Source: an uncultured Bacteroidota bacterium
Lineage (GTDB): Bacteria > Bacteroidota > Bacteroidia > Bacteroidales > VadinHA17
Assembly (NCBI GenBank): GCA_903824785.1
Contig: CAIJYD010000090.1
Location: forward strand, 1-33,897
DNA length: 33,897 bases
Direction of reading: 5' to 3'
Below the pieces are notes generated by a model that worked only from the letters and a program-made list of their open reading frames with translations, did not search any database and was not told where the DNA came from. Positions 7,813-16,500 of this stretch are shown here, piece by piece; position 1 is the first letter of the stretch, and each line of letters starts with the position of its first letter. Both the position numbers and the translations under genes were made by a program.

Positions 7813-9408
7813 ATGATTGTTTTAAGAAAACCGGCTTTCCTCTTTTGCCTCATCAATATTTTATTGACCGGGAATCTTTTGGGGCAGGAGATCCCTCAAT
7901 CTGTTAACAACAAAGGGATATATGAGTTCCTCGATGAACTTGCCAACAGCCAACTAATCACTATTAATTCTGCTGTAAAACCATATTCCAGACTTTTCAT
8001 TTCTCAACGTCTTAAAGAGGCTGAAGAAAATAAAGACAAGCTAAATCCCCGTCAGCAGAAAGATCTCAGCTTCTACATGATGGATTTTGGAAAGGAGTTT
8101 CAACCGGGAAAAAACTGGAAAAGACGAAACGATCTGTTTTACTATAAGGACGATCTTTTCTCACTTACAATAAACCCGATACTTGGAGGTGAGCTCTTTC
8201 AGAACTCTTCGGGTAAGGCAACCTACTGGCGCAACGGGGCAGAAGGACGCGGATACATTCAGAACTGGGGCTTTTATGCCTCACTGCGGGATAATCACGA
8301 GCAACCGCTTCTTGGAAAAACCGGATATCTTACTCAGCGAGAAGGGGGTCACCTGAAAGGGAACACCGACTGGAGCGAGATGCAGGGTGGCGTCACCTAT
8401 TCATGGAAATGGGGAAGCGCAGGGCTTGTAAAGGATAGGCTCCAATGGGGGAACAATTATAACGGAGCAGCAATCTTCGGAGGTAATAACCCTACATTCA
8501 TGCAGTTGAAACTTCATATCTCTCCGGTTAAATGGTTTGACTTCAATTATTTTCATGGTTGGCTGAACTCTATGGTTGTTGACAGCACCAATTCTTACCG
8601 GGTCACCAACAGCTATGGTACCGACTACCGTGAAGTATACCATAAGAAGTTTATTGCAGCAAACATGTTCACCTTCACTCCCTTTAAAAATTTTAATCTG
8701 TCGGCAGGAAACAGCATTGTTTACAGCGACGATAATATCAATCCTGCTTATCTGGTGCCTCTTTTCTTTTACAAGTCGGTCGACCACTCTTTAACTTCAG
8801 GAATAGACAATATGAATTCGCAGATGTTCTTTGACATCAGTTCCCGTCAGATAAAAAATCTGCATCTGTACGGTTCAATGTTTATCGATGAACTCTCTGT
8901 AAGCAGGTTTACGATGAAAGATGAATGGAACTTTTTCAGCTATAAAGCGGGGTTCAGGTTAAGCAATTTCCCTATACAAAACCTCTCATTAACTTCCGAG
9001 TTAACATATACTTATCCCCTCACTTTTCAGCATTATGTGCCAACACTCACCTTTGAGACAGCCGGTTACAACCTTGGCCATTACATGAAAGACAACTCGC
9101 GGGAGTTGTATGCGGCTCTTGATTATCGTCCTCTGCGGACATTAAATATCAATCTCTTTTTTCTCGATGCAATACGTGGTCCTGATTATACCGAAGCCGG
9201 AGTAAATCGCCTTGGAAATCCACCAATGGCATCTGTTGAATGGCATAATACATCTTATGGCATAAAGGCTTCCTATCAGATCATGAATGACCTTTATACC
9301 TGGTTCTCTTTTATAATAAGTGATATAAGCGGTGACCAACGATGGTCCCCTGAATACTTTTCCGGTAATAAAAGGACATCAGGTTTTGGTTTAACCTATG
9401 GATTCTGA
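7813..9408 (+). CDS. Capsule assembly Wzi-family outer-membrane protein
   Basis: A 531-residue outer-membrane beta-barrel of the Wzi family (PF14052). Wzi in Enterobacteria anchors group 1 capsule to the cell surface; Bacteroidota homologues sit in exopolysaccharide clusters. The ATG at 7813 is chosen over the ATG at 7768 because a TATATTTG promoter element lies between them and because 7813 starts a proper signal peptide (MIVLRKPAFLFCLINILL, ending GNLLGQ). The N-terminus (NNKGIYEFLDELANSQLI...AVKPYSR) is the helical plug region typical of the family. The rest is rich in alternating aromatic strands, with a WGNNYNGAAIFGGNNPTF segment in the barrel, and the protein ends in an aromatic residue (YGF). 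It is followed 131 nt later by a sugar-phosphate transferase, consistent with a polysaccharide role. Confidence 0.85.
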   Translation: MIVLRKPAFLFCLINILLTGNLLGQEIPQSVNNKGIYEFLDELANSQLITINSAVKPYSRLFISQRLKEAEENKDKLNPRQQKDLSFYMMDFGKEFQPGKNWKRRNDLFYYKDDLFSLTINPILGGELFQNSSGKATYWRNGAEGRGYIQNWGFYASLRDNHEQPLLGKTGYLTQREGGHLKGNTDWSEMQGGVTYSWKWGSAGLVKDRLQWGNNYNGAAIFGGNNPTFMQLKLHISPVKWFDFNYFHGWLNSMVVDSTNSYRVTNSYGTDYREVYHKKFIAANMFTFTPFKNFNLSAGNSIVYSDDNINPAYLVPLFFYKSVDHSLTSGIDNMNSQMFFDISSRQIKNLHLYGSMFIDELSVSRFTMKDEWNFFSYKAGFRLSNFPIQNLSLTSELTYTYPLTFQHYVPTLTFETAGYNLGHYMKDNSRELYAALDYRPLRTLNINLFFLDAIRGPDYTEAGVNRLGNPPMASVEWHNTSYGIKASYQIMNDLYTWFSFIISDISGDQRWSPEYFSGNKRTSGFGLTYGF

Positions 9409-9469
9409 TACATCATCTCTTCTGCCCTGTTCTTCTCTCTTTGTTATTCTCCGGCAATGGAGAAATCTA

Positions 9470-9477
9470 TACTTTTG
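9470..9477 (+). promoter_or_regulatory. Bacteroidota -7 promoter element (TACTTTTG)
   Basis: TACTTTTG matches TAnnTTTG about 62 nt upstream of the sugar transferase ATG. TTTG at 9440-9443 is somewhat too distant to be a good -33 element. Motif-level support. Confidence 0.4.
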
Positions 9478-9539
9478 CAACAATTTTACATTTTTTTCGT
9501 TTACTTCACATTTGATTATAATCTGCTGGTGCATCTCCA

Positions 9540-11087
9540 ATGGAAAAACATAAATTCAGGGTAATAACTTTAATAACTGATATTGTAATATTGGCAATAT
9601 CTTTTCTTGGCATGATATGGACAAAGCCTGCCAGCCTGAGAATGTACCTTCCATCCCATATCCCGTTTTTTGCAGGGTTGGCTCTGGTTTGGTTAGTTGT
9701 TTCCCTGCTAAACGGAAAGATGCATCGCGGCAAAATCATCAACTTCACAACTCTTTTTGCCAGAGTCTTAACCAGCAATGTCATTGCAATAGCTATTACT
9801 GCCCTTGTAATGTTTGTCCTTCGCGATTATTTTTATTCCAGAACAATAGTGCTCGGAACAGCTTTGGTGGCAACACTTCTGGAGCTTCTTTTTGGTTCAG
9901 TTTATATAGCTTACAAAAAGGCCGTTGAGCAGGACTATGAGGAATACGAAAAATATAAGACGTATAGCAAACCCAGCGAATATGACCTTGTAACCGCTGT
10001 AAAAAGCAACGGGACAGAGAGGAAAATATCCGATTCTCCAACCAGCGGAATAATCAATCTGCTTGAAAAAGGATGCGGATCAGAGATGACACGGGCAATA
10101 ATTGAGATGACCGGAAACAAAATTACGGAACATTCAGCCGTTTTATCAACTACAACAATCTTTAATATAACCAGCCTCCCTAACGATAAATACAACTATA
10201 TAATCAACCTCCATAAAATAAACGACATAAAAAAGCTTGATGGATTCCTCGATGCCGTAAACAGCAAGCTTGAAATGGAAAGTCTTTTTTTCTGTTGTGT
10301 TGAAACAAAAGACCAGAGGAAAAAAAGAGTATTAAGAAAATATCCGCCTGTATTAAATTACATCTACTATTTTTTTGATTTTATTATAAAGCGGATTCTC
10401 CCGAAACTGGCCTTTACTCAGGGGCTATATTTTTTCCTTACCCGTGGGGAGAATATGGTAATCTCACGCGCTGAGGCACTTGGAAGGATTTGCAGGGCAG
10501 GATTCAGAATAGGTCAGGAGTCTTTTATCGGGAACATGTTGTGTATTGAAGCAAGAAAGATAAGTGATCCTATACATATCGGGGAGAAAACCTACGGCCC
10601 TCTCATTGCATTACCAAGAGTGGGGAAAAACGGAGAAATAATGAAGGTTTACAAGCTTCGCACAATGCACCCCTACTCTGAATACATCCAGGATTATGTT
10701 TATGAGTTACACGATCTTCAGGATGGCGGCAAGTTCAGGAATGATTTTCGCATTACATCCTGGGGGGAAGTTTACCGAAAGGTCTGGCTTGATGAACTTC
10801 CAATGTTCATCAACTACTTCAGAGGTGATATGAAGCTTGTCGGTGTGCGGCCTCTAAGCAAACAGTATTTTGACCTCTACAGAAAGGATGTTCAGGAAAG
10901 GAGAATAAAATACAAACCCGGACTCATTCCTCCGTTTTATGCTGATATGCCTGCCGATCTGGAAGCTATACAGGCATCTGAGCTGAACTATTTTGATTCG
11001 TTCGACAAACACCCTTTCCTCACTGATTTTCGTTACTTCTGGAAATCAGTCTGGAATATCTGGTTTCACAAAGCAAGAAGCAGATAG
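9540..11087 (+). CDS. Large polyprenyl-phosphate sugar-1-phosphate transferase with atypical central domain
   Basis: A 515-residue membrane protein whose C-terminal ~170 residues are a bacterial sugar transferase domain (PF02397). Such enzymes move a hexose-1-phosphate from a nucleotide sugar to undecaprenyl phosphate, the first step of exopolysaccharide or capsule repeat assembly. Visible motifs are GPLIALPRVGKNG, VYKLRTM, then WLDELPMF with the catalytic Asp418-Glu419 dyad, GDMKLVGVRPLS, and RRIKYKPGLIPPFY. The usual KPGLTG is replaced by KPGLIPP. The N-terminus has about four membrane helices (residues 8-120). The middle (about 140-345) is not the usual CoA-binding-like domain; it reads like part of a Rossmann/methyltransferase fold (ISRAEALGRICRAGFRI, ending IEARK). 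It lies downstream of the Wzi-like gene and may act with it. The transferase call is firm and the substrate unknown. Confidence 0.82.
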   Translation: MEKHKFRVITLITDIVILAISFLGMIWTKPASLRMYLPSHIPFFAGLALVWLVVSLLNGKMHRGKIINFTTLFARVLTSNVIAIAITALVMFVLRDYFYSRTIVLGTALVATLLELLFGSVYIAYKKAVEQDYEEYEKYKTYSKPSEYDLVTAVKSNGTERKISDSPTSGIINLLEKGCGSEMTRAIIEMTGNKITEHSAVLSTTTIFNITSLPNDKYNYIINLHKINDIKKLDGFLDAVNSKLEMESLFFCCVETKDQRKKRVLRKYPPVLNYIYYFFDFIIKRILPKLAFTQGLYFFLTRGENMVISRAEALGRICRAGFRIGQESFIGNMLCIEARKISDPIHIGEKTYGPLIALPRVGKNGEIMKVYKLRTMHPYSEYIQDYVYELHDLQDGGKFRNDFRITSWGEVYRKVWLDELPMFINYFRGDMKLVGVRPLSKQYFDLYRKDVQERRIKYKPGLIPPFYADMPADLEAIQASELNYFDSFDKHPFLTDFRYFWKSVWNIWFHKARSR

Positions 11088-11094
11088 GCATCGT

Positions 11095-11112
11095 TTGCGC
11101 CATTGCGCCATT
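11095..11112 (+). repeat. Short tandem repeat TTGCGCCA x2.25
   Basis: TTGCGCCA occurs twice in a row and is followed by TT, directly after the sugar transferase stop codon. It may be a decayed simple repeat. No function can be assigned. Confidence 0.45.
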
Positions 11113-11170
11113 ACTCCCTTCAATCCGGTATCTCCAATTTCCTAATGTTTTTTAATTAATAAAAAAACAA

Positions 11171-11178
11171 TATCTTTG
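11171..11178 (+). promoter_or_regulatory. Bacteroidota -7 promoter element (TATCTTTG) for the dksA-like gene
   Basis: An exact TATCTTTG lies 22 nt upstream of the ATG at 11201, preceded by a T/A-rich stretch. Confidence 0.55.
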
Positions 11179-11200
11179 CCCGATAATAAAATTAAATGCC

Positions 11201-11578
11201 ATGGCTGAAAAGACAAGATATTCGGATGAGGAACTTAATGAGTTCCGACAGATCATCCTCATGAAACTGGATAAAGCCAAAAAAGACTATGAGATTCTTA
11301 AATCCAGCATAACTCACGAAGAGAGCAATGATACTATGGATACCTCTCCTACTTTCAAAGTTCTTGAAGAGGGTGCAACTACTTTATCGAAAGAGGAAGC
11401 CGGAAGACTTGCCCAGCGTCAGCTTAAGTTCATTCAGCATCTTCAGGCAGCCCTTATAAGGATTGAGAACAAAACTTACGGCATCTGTCGTGAAACCGGC
11501 GATCTGATTTCAAAAGAGAGACTGAGAGCAGTTCCTCATGCAACTCTCTGTATGGACGCAAAAATGAAACAGAAGTAG
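11201..11578 (+). CDS. TraR/DksA-family regulator with degenerate zinc finger
   Basis: A 125-residue protein of the TraR/DksA family, whose members enter the RNA polymerase secondary channel and modulate transcription, in DksA together with ppGpp. The N-terminal ~90 residues are a charged helical hairpin, with the tip near ESNDTMDTSP. The C-terminal globular part (YGICRETGDLISKERLRAVP, then HATLCMDAK) aligns with the zinc-finger domain. Only one cysteine of each canonical CxxC pair remains (Cys in GIC and Cys in TLC), so normal four-cysteine zinc binding is not possible. This degenerate form is widespread in Bacteroidota. It is monocistronic, with a TATCTTTG promoter element and a strong intrinsic terminator. 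The family is sure; the exact role (DksA-like stringent control or other) is inferred. Confidence 0.85.
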   Translation: MAEKTRYSDEELNEFRQIILMKLDKAKKDYEILKSSITHEESNDTMDTSPTFKVLEEGATTLSKEEAGRLAQRQLKFIQHLQAALIRIENKTYGICRETGDLISKERLRAVPHATLCMDAKMKQK

Positions 11579-11608
11579 AAAGATTATCAATCAGAGATAT
11601 TATTAAAG

Positions 11609-11638
11609 AACCGTCCCTGAAAAGGTGACGGTTTTTTT
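11609..11638 (+). terminator. Strong intrinsic terminator after the dksA-like gene
   Basis: AACCGTC-CCT and AGG-T-GACGGTT form a stem of about 10 bp with one bulge and a GAAA loop. Seven T residues follow (11632-11638). It lies 30 nt after the stop codon, between convergent genes. Confidence 0.85.
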
Positions 11639-11670
11639 ATTTGCGGTTGCCCGTTACAAAGAATCAGCGA

Positions 11671-12279
11671 TTATTTAAATCTGCCTTCCAGCTGCTGTTT
11701 CACAATTCTGGCAATATATTTCCCTAGAATATCAAATTCCAGATTTACAACTGTCCCTTTTTTTATCAGGTGAAAATTGGTTACCTCCCAGGTAAACGGA
11801 ATTATTGCTACTTCAAAGGATCTTTGTTTCGAATTAACGACAGTAAGACTCACTCCGTTTACTGAAACGGAACCTTTTTCTACAGTAATATAGTCGTCCT
11901 GCACAGGTTCATACTCAAAAGAATAATACCAGCTTCCTCCTGCCTCCGTTACACTTATGCAAACTGCAGTCTGATCAACATGTCCCTGAACCATGTGCCC
12001 GTCGAGCCTTCCATCAAGCTTTGTGCTTCGCTCAAGATTGACCTTGTCTCCGGGCCTAAGTAATCCCAGGTTTGTCTTTTCAAGCGTCTCTTTTATAGCT
12101 GTAACCGTATAGGTATCGTTCTCCTTCCTCACAACTGTAAGGCATACCCCGTTATGCGAAATGCTCTGATCGATCTTAAGTTCATTAACAAAAGAACATT
12201 GCATCGTTATATGAAGGTTCTCTTTCTCTTTTTCAAGTTTTACAACCCTGGCAGCTTCTTCAATTATTCCGGAAAACAT
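11671..12279 (-). CDS. ribE: Riboflavin synthase alpha subunit
   Basis: A 202-residue riboflavin synthase, which dismutates two 6,7-dimethyl-8-ribityllumazine molecules to riboflavin and a pyrimidine product in the last step of riboflavin synthesis. It has the family's two tandem lumazine-binding barrels. Barrel 1 is about residues 1-95 (MFSGIIEE, then ISHNGVCLTVV), with the GHMVQGHVDQ linker motif. Barrel 2 is about 97-190 (SVSVNGVSLTVV, NLEFDILGKYIAR). The start at 12279 gives the canonical MFSGIIEE opening. The upstream in-frame Met at 12309 overlaps a TATTTTTG promoter element and is unlikely to be used. The length is normal. It is transcribed alone, divergent from ubiX and convergent with the dksA-like gene. 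No FMN riboswitch is evident in the 190-nt divergent gap. Confidence 0.95.
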   Translation of the reverse strand: MFSGIIEEAARVVKLEKEKENLHITMQCSFVNELKIDQSISHNGVCLTVVRKENDTYTVTAIKETLEKTNLGLLRPGDKVNLERSTKLDGRLDGHMVQGHVDQTAVCISVTEAGGSWYYSFEYEPVQDDYITVEKGSVSVNGVSLTVVNSKQRSFEVAIIPFTWEVTNFHLIKKGTVVNLEFDILGKYIARIVKQQLEGRFK

Positions 12280-12306
12280 GGCTATCTGATTTACTATTTT
12301 CAAATA

Positions 12307-12314
12307 CAAAAATA
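12307..12314 (-). promoter_or_regulatory. Bacteroidota -7 promoter element (TATTTTTG) for ribE
   Basis: The plus strand reads CAAAAATA, which is TATTTTTG on the minus strand, 27 nt upstream of the ATG at 12279. It supports that start over the one at 12309. Confidence 0.5.
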
Positions 12315-12471
12315 AGGGTTTTTAGTTATATCCCTGAATTATTCCGCTCCTTTGCTGTAAACTATCGCTGTCTCCATTTCTGCAGGGTGCTCCTGTACGC
12401 TGAAAAGAAACAAACAAAGAAACGGGGCCGGAAATGAAAACAATTATCTTTACAGAACTATTTAACAGGTG

Positions 12472-13056
12472 ATGAAAGACAAAAATTTAAAAAACAGGAA
12501 AATAGTCGTTGCTGTTACCGGAGCCAGCGGGTCAGTTTATGCCCTGAAACTTCTGGAGAAATTAAAACAGGTAAATAATCCTCCTGAAGAGATTGCCGTT
12601 ATCTTTTCTGATACGGCAAAAGAGATCTGGATAGCCGAAACCGGTCAAAAATATTCGCCGGATTATCCTGTAAAAGAATACAGCAACAAGACGTTCTATG
12701 CACCTTTTGCTTCAGGTTCTTCTCAGTACGACACCCTCATAATATGCCCGGCATCAATGGGTATAACCGGACGGATCGCCAATGGCACATCAGACGATCT
12801 GATTGCCCGCACCGCCGATGTGATGCTCAAGGAAAGAAGAAGAGTTATAATTGTTCCACGTGAGACTCCATACAGCCTCATACACATTAACAATATGAAA
12901 ACCCTAACCCTGGCAGGAGCAGTTATCTGCCCTGCGTCTCCTTCATTCTATAGTAACCCGAAAACAATTGATGAACTTGTAATGACAGTAGTTGACAGGA
13001 TTACCGATCTTGCCGGATTTGACAGCAACTGTTTCAGATGGATGGAAAATGATTGA
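12472..13056 (+). CDS. ubiX: UbiX-family flavin prenyltransferase
   Basis: A 194-residue flavin prenyltransferase that attaches a dimethylallyl group to reduced FMN, making the prenylated FMN cofactor used by UbiD-type decarboxylases. Recognisable motifs are VTGASGSVYALKLLEKL (FMN-phosphate binding, about residues 13-29), the CPASMGITGRIANGTSDDL segment and RTADVMLKERR.VIIVPRETP (around residue 115), which contributes to the prenyl-phosphate site. The frame opens GTG-ATG; the ATG at 12472 is taken as the start. A near-consensus TATCTTTA lies about 20 nt upstream. Its last 8 nt overlap the start of the downstream FMN-binding-like gene, so the two are probably translationally coupled. No ubiD-like decarboxylase is present in the window. 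Confidence 0.93.
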   Translation: MKDKNLKNRKIVVAVTGASGSVYALKLLEKLKQVNNPPEEIAVIFSDTAKEIWIAETGQKYSPDYPVKEYSNKTFYAPFASGSSQYDTLIICPASMGITGRIANGTSDDLIARTADVMLKERRRVIIVPRETPYSLIHINNMKTLTLAGAVICPASPSFYSNPKTIDELVMTVVDRITDLAGFDSNCFRWMEND

Positions 13057-13471
13057 CAGAAAAGTAATCCGGTTCTTCAGGAAACACCATGTTCTTACAA
13101 TTGCCACCACAGTTGATGGTGAACCATGGTGTGCAAATTGTTTTTATGTTTACCTTGAAGAAGAAAATGCCCTCGTTTTCACAACAGGCAGCGAAACCCG
13201 GCACGGTAAAGAGTTCGAAATGAATCCGCTTGTTGCAGGTTCAGTTGTTCTCGAAACAATGGTTATCGGTAAAATACGCGGTATTCAGTTTCAGGGCACC
13301 GTCTCAGAACCCGAAGGCGATATGGTCTCAAAATCCAAAACTGCCTATCTCCGTAGATTCCCTGTTGCAGCACTGATGGATACCCGCCTCTGGATAGTAA
13401 AACTTACTTTTATTAAAATGACAGATAACCGGCTGGGGTTCGGGAAAAAAATTGTCTGGACCTGTAATTGA
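13049..13471 (+). CDS. Pyridoxamine 5'-phosphate oxidase-like flavin-binding protein (YhbP-like)
   Basis: A 140-residue split-barrel protein of the pyridoxamine 5'-phosphate oxidase-like superfamily, resembling E. coli YhbP (UPF0306). Members usually bind FMN or a related flavin as dimers. Visible features are VIRFFRKHHVLTIATTVDGEPWCANCFYV (read as helix plus the first barrel strands, residues 5-33), the LVFTTGSETRHGKEF segment typical of the flavin-phosphate site, and GIQFQGTV. The ATG at 13049 lies inside the last codons of ubiX (ATGATTGA overlap, 8 nt) and gives a normal family length. The longer frame from 12992 would overlap ubiX by 65 nt and is rejected. Its substrate is unknown. The overlap with ubiX suggests a flavin-related role. 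Confidence 0.82.
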   Translation: MIDRKVIRFFRKHHVLTIATTVDGEPWCANCFYVYLEEENALVFTTGSETRHGKEFEMNPLVAGSVVLETMVIGKIRGIQFQGTVSEPEGDMVSKSKTAYLRRFPVAALMDTRLWIVKLTFIKMTDNRLGFGKKIVWTCN

Positions 13472-13502
13472 AGCTCCCGGCAGGAAACAGCGCGGATTTT
13501 GT

Positions 13503-13510
13503 TATCTTTG
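13503..13510 (+). promoter_or_regulatory. Bacteroidota -7 promoter element (TATCTTTG) for ileS-dnaG
   Basis: An exact TATCTTTG lies 44 nt upstream of the ileS ATG (13555). No T-box leader can fit in or was seen in the short intergenic region. Confidence 0.5.
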
Positions 13511-13554
13511 TACCGATTTTTTACCAACAATAACATTAATAACTAACTGATACA

Positions 13555-16500
13555 ATGGGGAAACGTTTTCCTGAATATAAAGGACTTGATCTTTCGCAGG
13601 TAAATAAAGATATCCTGAAATTATGGGATGAGAATGATACTTTTCATAAAAGTATCCGTGAGGTAAATGGAAAAGGAGAGTTTGTATTCTATGAAGGGCC
13701 CCCTTCGGCAAATGGAATTCCCGGCATTCATCATGTAATGGCACGCACCATTAAAGACGCAATATGTCGTTTTAAAACACAATGCGGATACGAGGTAAAA
13801 CGCAAAGCAGGATGGGATACTCACGGATTGCCTGTTGAACTTGGCGTTGAAAAAGCTCTGGGGATTACAAAAGAGGATATCGGCCCGAAAATATCGATAG
13901 AAGACTATAACAAGGCCTGCCGGACTGATGTAATGAAATACACTGACCTGTGGGAAGATCTTACTCGTAAAATGGGCTACTGGGTTAACATGGATAACCC
14001 TTATATTACCTACGATAACCGCTATATAGAAACACTCTGGTGGCTGCTTAAACAACTATATTCCAAGGGTTTTCTTTACCAGGGTTATACTATTCAGCCA
14101 TATTCACCTGCAGCCGGTACAGGATTAAGCTCTCACGAACTGAATCTTCCTGGTTGCTATCGCGATGTACGAGATACAACATGCATAGCCCTGTTTAAAC
14201 TTATACGCAACGATAAATCAGAATTCCTTTATAATAATACTGATACTTCAGAGGTGCATATGATGGCCTGGACCACAACTCCCTGGACATTGCCTTCAAA
14301 TACCGCACTTGCCGTCGGGAAAGAGATAGTATATATAAAAGTACGGAGTTTTAATCCATATTCAGGAGCACCGGTAACTGTAATCATCGCCAAAGAGCTT
14401 CTCAATTCATTATTCCCTGAACCTAATGCAGGAATTGATTTTTCAGAGTATAAACCGGGCGACAAAAAGATTCCTTTTAAAGTTCTTGCCGAATTCACCG
14501 GTGAAAAATTACTGGATATAAATTATGAGCAGCTTATTGACTGGATTAATCCCGGACAAGGTGCTTTCCGGGTGTTAGCCGGCGATTTTGTAACTACGGA
14601 AGATGGTACCGGTATTGTTCATATTGCTCCAACTTTTGGCGCAGACGACTACCGTATTGCAAAAGAGAGCGGAGTGCCTCCTCTTATCGTGAAGAGAAAA
14701 GATGGCTCATTCGGGCCGATGGTAGATAAACGAGGTTATATGGTTCCAATCGCTGATCTGGACGAATCATTTGTAATTCAGAATGTTAACGTAACAACCT
14801 ATACTGGTTTTGAGGCTCGTCCGGTAAAAAACGAGTACGACATAAATGGCTCTGCCGGAGCTGAAACCCTCGATGTTGAGATTGCAGTAATGCTGAAACA
14901 GCAGGGCAAGGTTTTCAGAATTGAGAAACAGGTACACAGCTATCCCCACTGCTGGCGAACTGACAAACCTGTTCTCTATTACCCGCTCGATGCCTGGTTC
15001 ATCCGTACAACAGCTTTCCGCGACCGTATGATAGAGCTTAACAATACTATCAACTGGAATCCGCAATCAACAGGTACCGGCAGGTTTGGAAAGTGGCTCG
15101 AGAATCTTGTTGACTGGAATCTTTCACGTTCACGTTACTGGGGAACTCCTCTTCCGATATGGGTTACTGACGACAGAAAAGAGGAAAAATGTATCGGTTC
15201 GGCAACAGAGCTAAAAGCAGAGATTGAGAAATCGATCAGAGCCGGATTTATGAAATCAAATCCTCTGGCCGGCTTTACCGAAGGTGATAATTCAAAGGAG
15301 AATTATGAAAAATTCGACCTGCACCGTCCCTTCGTTGATGATATCATTCTTGCAAGCGATACCGGAAAGAAAATGTTCCGCGAACCCGATCTCATTGATG
15401 TATGGTTCGATTCGGGAGCTATGCCTTATGCCCAGGCACACTATCCATTTGAGAATAAAGAGAACTTCAATGAGATGTTCCCTGCCGACTATGTTGCTGA
15501 AGGGGTTGACCAGACAAGAGGCTGGTTTTTTACCCTCCACGCCATAGCCACCATGATATCCGATTCTGTAGCATTCAAAAATATTATCTCCAACGGACTG
15601 GTTCTCGATAAGAACGGCAACAAAATGTCAAAACGTCTTGGGAATGCTGTCGACCCTTTCTCGGCTATCGAGGAGTATGGCTCCGATCCGCTTCGATGGT
15701 ATATGATAACAAATGCCCAGCCCTGGGATAATCTTAAATTCGATATTTCAGGCGTTGATGAAGTTAAACGCAAGTTCTTCGGAACACTGTATAATACCTA
15801 TTCCTTCTTTTCCCTTTATGCCAATGTTGATAATTTCAGATATACCGAAAAAGAGATCCCGGTAAATGAAAGACCTGAGATAGACCGATGGATTATATCC
15901 CTTCTTAACTCTCTGGTAAAAGAGGTTGGTAAATGTTATGAAGATTACGATCTTACCAGGTCCGGACGGGCAATTCAGGAATTTGTTACAGAAAATCTTA
16001 GCAACTGGTATGTGCGACTCAACAGGAAACGATACTGGGGTGGGGAATATGACAAAGATAAACTCTCTGCTTACCAGACTCTGTTTGTCTGTCTTGAAAC
16101 GGTTTGCCGCCTTGCAGCTCCTATTGCACCGTTTTATATGGATCGCCTCTTCACCGACCTGAACAACACAACAGGCAGGCATAGCGAAAACTCTGTACAC
16201 CTGGTCCTTTTTCCTGCATTCGATGAGTCACTTATCGACAAGGCGCTCGAGGAGAGAATGGAAATTGCTCAGAGAGTTTCTTCAATGATACTTGGGTTAC
16301 GCAGAAAAGTAAGCATCAAAGTGCGCCAGCCGCTCGCCAGAATAATGTTGCCGGTACCGGATAAATACTTCAGAGAAAAATTTGAAGCTGTTAAAGACCT
16401 TATTCTTGCCGAGGTAAATGTCAAAGAGGTTGAGTATATTGACGACACTGCATCAATTCTTGTCAAGAAGATCAAGCCGGACTTTAAATCTCTTGGACCA

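Noticed and set aside
12379-12395. An FMN riboswitch in the ribE/ubiX divergent gap, suggested by GCAGGGTG
   Set aside because: The short match is on the ubiX strand, and the other conserved elements and the paired stems of an FMN riboswitch are not found.
12992-13048. A longer start for the PNPOx-like gene at 12992
   Set aside because: It would add 19 residues translated from the end of ubiX; the start at 13049 gives the normal family N-terminus and an 8-nt overlap.
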